Translations under genes and position numbers: made by a program
Origin: Mytilus galloprovincialis
Taxonomy: Eukaryota > Mollusca > Bivalvia > Mytilida > Mytilidae
DNA: 64,000 bases
NCBI RefSeq assembly: GCF_965363235.1
Contig: NC_134845.1
Location: 65,873,261 to 65,937,260, forward strand
Direction: 5' to 3'
Shown here: positions 60,061-64,000 of the stretch, piece after piece
How the letters are laid out: each line of letters starts with the position of its first letter
How positions within the stretch are numbered: the first letter of the stretch is position 1
The notes under the pieces: model-generated
The model's input: only the letters and a program-made list of their open reading frames with translations
The model's database searches: none
Told to the model about the DNA's origin: nothing

Positions 60061-60159
60061 TGTGAAGCAGTATTTTCTTCCCTTTCGGAGTTGCCGAGAT
60101 CACCCCCAGCTTTTGGTGGGATTCGTGATGCTTGTAGGTTTTAATTTCTTTGACGTTTT

Positions 60160-60275
60160 TTCTTCACTATTGTTTGTCTTTTCTTTTGTAGCCTGGCGTT
60201 AGTTTACTTTCGATTTATGAGTTTGAATGTCCCTCTGGTATCTTTTACTCCTCCTTTATGAATTAGCTTGTTAAA
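60160..60275 (-). repeat. inverted ccatggctaaa-family fragment
   Basis: Contains gtttactttcgatttatgag and tttgaatgtccctctggtat. Confidence 0.7.
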
Positions 60276-60654
60276 TGTTCTTGTCCTGAATATGCATATT
60301 TATTTACCGCTGGACAGTGCGAAGCCAACATAATCACCAAGATTCCTCTTTTATTTCGTATTTGAATGTTTCAAAGTCATTTAAAGACTTGTACATGTAC
60401 ATTAGTTAGTGTTAAGTATGACCTTCAAATCTAAGGCCCGCTATCTAACTTTGCAAAATAATTTAAAGCAGTATTTTCACTAGCTTGACTTGTTTGCAAT
60501 AAAAAAAAACTCAGTCAAAAAGTGCATTAAGAATCACACTGCTTTTCCATGCTTCACCTGATAAATCTTCGTCATTTTTATATTCAAGATTGGCGTTTTT
60601 AGACGGAAGGTAAATCTTTGCAAAATGCTGTAGAAATGGATAAATACACATAAT

Positions 60655-61031
60655 GGGGACATTTCCCCATTCTGTGTATATTGTTTATTTCTTCGACATA
60701 GAAAATGACCAATTACACAGCCTGTTTTAAAGATTATTTTCATGTGGGGAAATTTCCCCACTATTGTTTAGTGTTCACGTATGTGTTGTCTTCCTGTATG
60801 GATGTTTCCCACTACTTGTAATTTAATGGGGAAATTTCCCCATTTCGTATTCTTTTATCATCATATTGAAAGTCATATTTAATGTGGGGATATTTCAATT
60901 ACTTACACACACTTCTTAAACTTAAAATTATATTTGAAGAAAAGTGGGGATATTTCCCCAGTCTGAAGGTATTTTTTTATGGGGATATTTCCCCAGTCTA
61001 AAGGTCTTTTTATTCCGGGGATATTTTCCCA
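60655..61031. repeat. second locus of GGGGNWATTTCCCC palindromes
   Basis: Motifs at 60655, 60746, 60828, 60946 and 60981, with broken ones near 60883 and 61017. Spacing is irregular (35-118 bases) and spacers differ from those at 32.5 kb. Confidence 0.88.
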
Positions 61032-61320
61032 TTTTCAATAATTCATTATGAGCATAGATGAGGAATAATTTCAATGTTTACATTTAATGTATGTTATAGC
61101 AAGGAGTTTCATCATTCTTTGTTCCTGCATGAATATAAAGTTAACATGAGGTGTTATTCTGGATAAATGTTCACTAATTTTTAGCAACTGAATCGCCTTG
61201 CCTTCTTCAAACAAAGATGTTTTTTACAATAAACGTTGACAATCTTTTTTGTTTACCGAATTTGAAACCACACTAAAAAGAGAATAAAATAGATATTCTC
61301 TTTTTCAAATAGAACGCGTT

Positions 61321-61988
61321 CTATATAGGCTATACCTGAAAATTGTAACCTAGCTATGAAAACATGTTAAGCTCCGAAGATTTTGCTAAAGTCTGTGTAT
61401 AATCTATAGGAAAATTGGTGTTTGATGATTATTTAAATTCATTGTTGACCTATACCCATTGAATTCAAAGACAATATGTATCTAGCCAATTAAAATGATT
61501 CTGCAGTATTTGCTTTTCATTTTTTGTTTTGCCTAAATGAGGCACATGTTTGTTTGGTTGAATTGTTTCACATTTTGTAATGTATGAGATTTTGTTAGAT
61601 GACTCTTCAGTATGGATATGGCTCATTGTTAAAGGCAGGACAGTGATCTATATATATATATTTGCTGCCATTTACACTATTATGACTCTGGAGTATCATG
61701 GTTTCATTTACAGTCATGCCAGAAACTCTAGCATGATTCAAAACAAGACAGATGTACAGACTGCAAAACATATAGCAAAGTACAAAATGGGTGGGCCATA
61801 AAGACAAATTTATATAAATGTCAAGATTTATTATCTGAAAAGGTTTCGTGAAATTCTGTTGTGTGGTTTGAGAGGAGTTGCGATGACAAGAAACAGGACT
61901 GACGGACGGACGGACGGACTGACGGACTGACGGATGGACGGACGGACTGACGGACTGACGGACGGAAGGACGGATGGACTGACGGACA

Positions 61989-62020
<32 letters not shown>

Positions 62021-62712
62021 TCGTTGCATGGGGTATAATAAGCACAAACCAAAGGATATTTGAAGAATACTTAGTACGAGGACCAGTTATTGTTGTAATC
62101 ACTTTAAATCCATAAGCTGTGTTTGCATTCTGCCTAGGCTATTGAGTCTCGATATCAGGTTTGTAAACATATAAATATAATAATTGTTGGAGTATATTGG
62201 CAAAATCTATCTTTGATCAACTACCTATATAGGCTATACCTGAAAATTGTAACCTAGCTATGAAAACATGTTAAGCTCCGAAGTTTTTGCTAAAGTCTGT
62301 GTATAAGCCATAGGTATTATTGTTGACCTATACTCATTGAAATCAAAGACAATATGTATCTAGCCATTAAAATGATTCTGCAGTATTTGCTTTTCATTGT
62401 TTTGCCTAAATGAGGCACATGTTTTTTTGGTTGAATTGTTTTACATTTTGTCATGTAAGAGATTTTGGTAGATGACTCTTCAGTATGGATATGGCTCATT
62501 GTTAAAGGCAGGACAGTGATCTATATATATATATATTTGCTGCCATTTACACTATTATGACTCTGGAGTATCATGGTTTCATTTACAGTCATGACAGAAA
62601 CTTTAGCCTGATTCAAAACAGACAGACAGATGTACAGACTGCAAAACATATTGCTTATACAAAATGGGTAGGCAATAAAGACAAATTTATACAAATATTA
62701 AGATTTATTAGA
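61321..62712. repeat. tandem duplication of the AASDHPPT 3' flank (about 905-bp offset)
   Basis: 61321-61832 and 62226-62712 share ctatataggctatacctgaa, gtgatctatatatata and gactctggagtatcatggtt in order. The right copy ends inside the last codons of AASDHPPT. Between them are a (gacggact)n minisatellite and a piece of the 31.9-kb repeat. Confidence 0.88.
61893..61994. repeat. (GACGGACGGACT)n minisatellite
   Basis: Mixed gacg, gact and gatg units. Reading it in reverse gives a false Ser/Pro/Val/Arg repeat protein. Confidence 0.92.
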
Positions 62713-62853
62713 TTTTTTCAATAATTCAGGATTCTCTGGCTTATCACAGAAATCATTCCAGTATTGGTCTTCATGATCACATAAAGGGACAGCACCATGT
62801 ATTATTGTTTGATAATCCAGAATAGAAAAGTTTTTACTTGCTTCTATCTGATC
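62698..62853 (-). CDS. AASDHPPT: AASDHPPT last exon
   Basis: Acceptor cttttaatttcag. It codes D-Q-I-E-A-S-K-N-F-S-I-L onward to K-K-S-N-K-S, TAA at 62700-62698. Its last few codons fall at the edge of a local tandem duplication. Confidence 0.92.
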   Translation of the reverse strand, partial: DQIEASKNFSILDYQTIIHGAVPLCDHEDQYWNDFCDKPENPELLKKSNKS

Positions 62854-63546
62854 CTGAAATTAAAAGATTTTTTAATGTATCATAAATCCTGTAACCTAAA
62901 TAACCTGTAAATTGTTTAAAAATTGAATCTGTTATAAAACTATATGTGGTAAGGGATTATATAGACGTTTTAATCTTAAATACATGAATTTTATAGTTGA
63001 CCATTTAATTATGGGTTTTGTTCATTGTTGAAAGCCATACAGTGACCTATAGCTGTTAACTTCAATGTCATTTGGCCTCTAATAGAAAGTTGTCTGATTG
63101 ACAATCATACCACATCTTATTCAGACCTTGTGCAATGATGCATTTCAAGTACAAAACTTTGAGTAATATGTATTTTACTTTCTCATTGGCATATATACTC
63201 CATTTCTTCATTTATTTTGTTTGAGTATCAAAATGAAAATTGGACTAAGTTAAATTCACAGGTTTGAAAGGAAACTCAGCTGCAATAATCATACAAAATC
63301 AAAAATGGCAGTCTTAGAAACTATACATACATCCTGCCTCTTTTTGTAAGCCACTGCCAAACAGTGATTGTCCATTAAATGCTCTTCAAATATCCAGTCT
63401 TTTTCGTCCTTGTTGTCAACTTTTAAGGTAGTATTTGTCAGAGGTCTATCTGATGGGAGATTCAATGTGTTCAGCTTGAAGTTCAACCTGTGTATCTCAA
63501 AACCAATACCAATTCCAAGGGCCTTGACATAACTCTCTTTCAGACA
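62698..63546 (-). CDS. AASDHPPT: 4'-phosphopantetheinyl transferase, C-terminal part
   Basis: Two minus-strand exons, 63546-63331 and 62853-62698, join in phase 0 and code the last 123 residues. The enzyme moves 4'-phosphopantetheine from coenzyme A to a serine of acyl-carrier domains (fatty acid synthase, mitochondrial ACP, aminoadipate-semialdehyde dehydrogenase) in the cytosol. The first residues here are C-L-K-E-S-Y-V-K-A-L, the family's metal- and substrate-binding K-E-x-x-x-K motif; its usual preceding Trp would be in the upstream exon. G-F-E-I-H-R-L, W-I-F-E-E and H-C-L-A-V-A follow in the order known from the animal protein, and F-S-I-L then Y-W-N-D-F-C fit its tail. Upstream exons, with the first metal-binding motif, lie past base 64000. 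Confidence 0.93.
62995..63120 (+). repeat. partial 1-738 family copy in the last AASDHPPT intron
   Basis: Contains ttcattgttgaaagccatac and atcataccacatcttattca. Confidence 0.75.
63331..63546 (-). CDS. AASDHPPT: AASDHPPT penultimate exon
   Basis: Acceptor tattttccag, donor gtatgt, phase 0 on both sides, 72 residues from C-L-K-E-S to K-K-R-Q-D. Confidence 0.92.
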
Positions 63547-63579
63547 CTGGAAAATAAAGATTATGGTGGTTAATTAAAA

Positions 63580-63790
63580 ATTTTAATCTTATTTATTTTT
63601 TCCACGACCAATGATTGATTGATCTAATTTTTGAGTTTAACACCACTTTTAAGCACCATATTTGGGTGACTTTGTGGCAGCCAGTTTTTACTGGTGGAGG
63701 GTGCCAGAGAGCCCGGAGAAAGCCACCACCTTCGATAGGAAAACTGACAATCATGGTCAATAAAGATTGGAGTCGAGTACACACAAGTAA
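63580..63790 (-). repeat. mussel repeat in an AASDHPPT intron
   Basis: On the minus strand: ggtggtggctttctccgggc, ctggctgccacaaagtcacc. The rest, to 64000, shows no exon. Confidence 0.65.
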
Positions 63791-64000
63791 GTGTCATGTA
63801 TTGTAAATTTATAAATGTTTTTGCTTTTTTGTTGTTGTGAATAATGGACATCAATTTGTATGCATATGTATTTGCTTTGTCACATTGAAATGAAACGAAG
63901 TCAATTGATGCAATTTCAGGCAGCCTACTAATAATGTACAAAATTCTAATGCTGGTTTTAATTTTTTGTGAACCAAATTTTAAACATTGCAAATATTTTT

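Noticed and set aside
61607..62047. 146-codon Ser/Pro/Val/Arg repeat protein on the minus strand
   Set aside because: It is the translation of the gacggact minisatellite and flanking repeats.

Overview
This is nuclear DNA from an animal, almost certainly a marine mussel (Mytilidae, Mytilus-like). The base composition is AT-rich, genes have short exons with GT-AG introns, and many dispersed repeats match families I know from mussel genomes. No rRNA gene, functional tRNA gene, CRISPR array or prokaryotic-style operon was seen.

Five protein genes can be supported; four have little or no long continuous reading frame, so they must be read through splice sites. (1) 2501-6941 (+): the 3' part of a cysteine-bearing, probably extracellular protein whose first exons lie off the left edge or were not recognised. 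(2) 15969-25139 (+): a complete six-exon gene for a 1133-residue nuclear protein with AT-hooks and eight C2H2 zinc fingers. (3) 39997-34317 (-): a small four-exon gene with a C-terminal Tudor-like domain, interrupted by an in-frame TAA four bases before a splice donor. (4) 56015-59476 (+): a candidate three-exon gene for a 79-residue lysine-rich peptide with a signal-like N-terminus. (5) 63546-62698 (-): the last two coding exons of AASDHPPT, the 4'-phosphopantetheinyl transferase; the rest lies beyond the right edge.

The remainder is mostly repeats. Four non-autonomous DNA transposons (13690-15311, 18826-20173, 30362-31571, 51337-52354) share CAG-type termini and 5-bp target duplications. 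One of them sits inside intron 4 of the zinc-finger gene, one inside a satellite array that still shows the empty-site sequence, and one inside a 3.1-kb inverted-repeat element (51090-54191). A Helitron-like element occupies 34843-35570. Arrays of the near-palindrome GGGGAAATTTCCCC occur at 32.3-32.8 kb and 60.6-61.0 kb. The 3' flank of AASDHPPT has been duplicated in tandem, and a repeat that is continuous at 32.1 kb is split and inverted around that duplication. An unusual CpG-rich, ORF-free stretch covers about 41.7-43.0 kb.

The genes do not form a pathway. The window reads as ordinary gene-sparse bivalve chromosome in which transposons have repeatedly inserted in introns and gene flanks.
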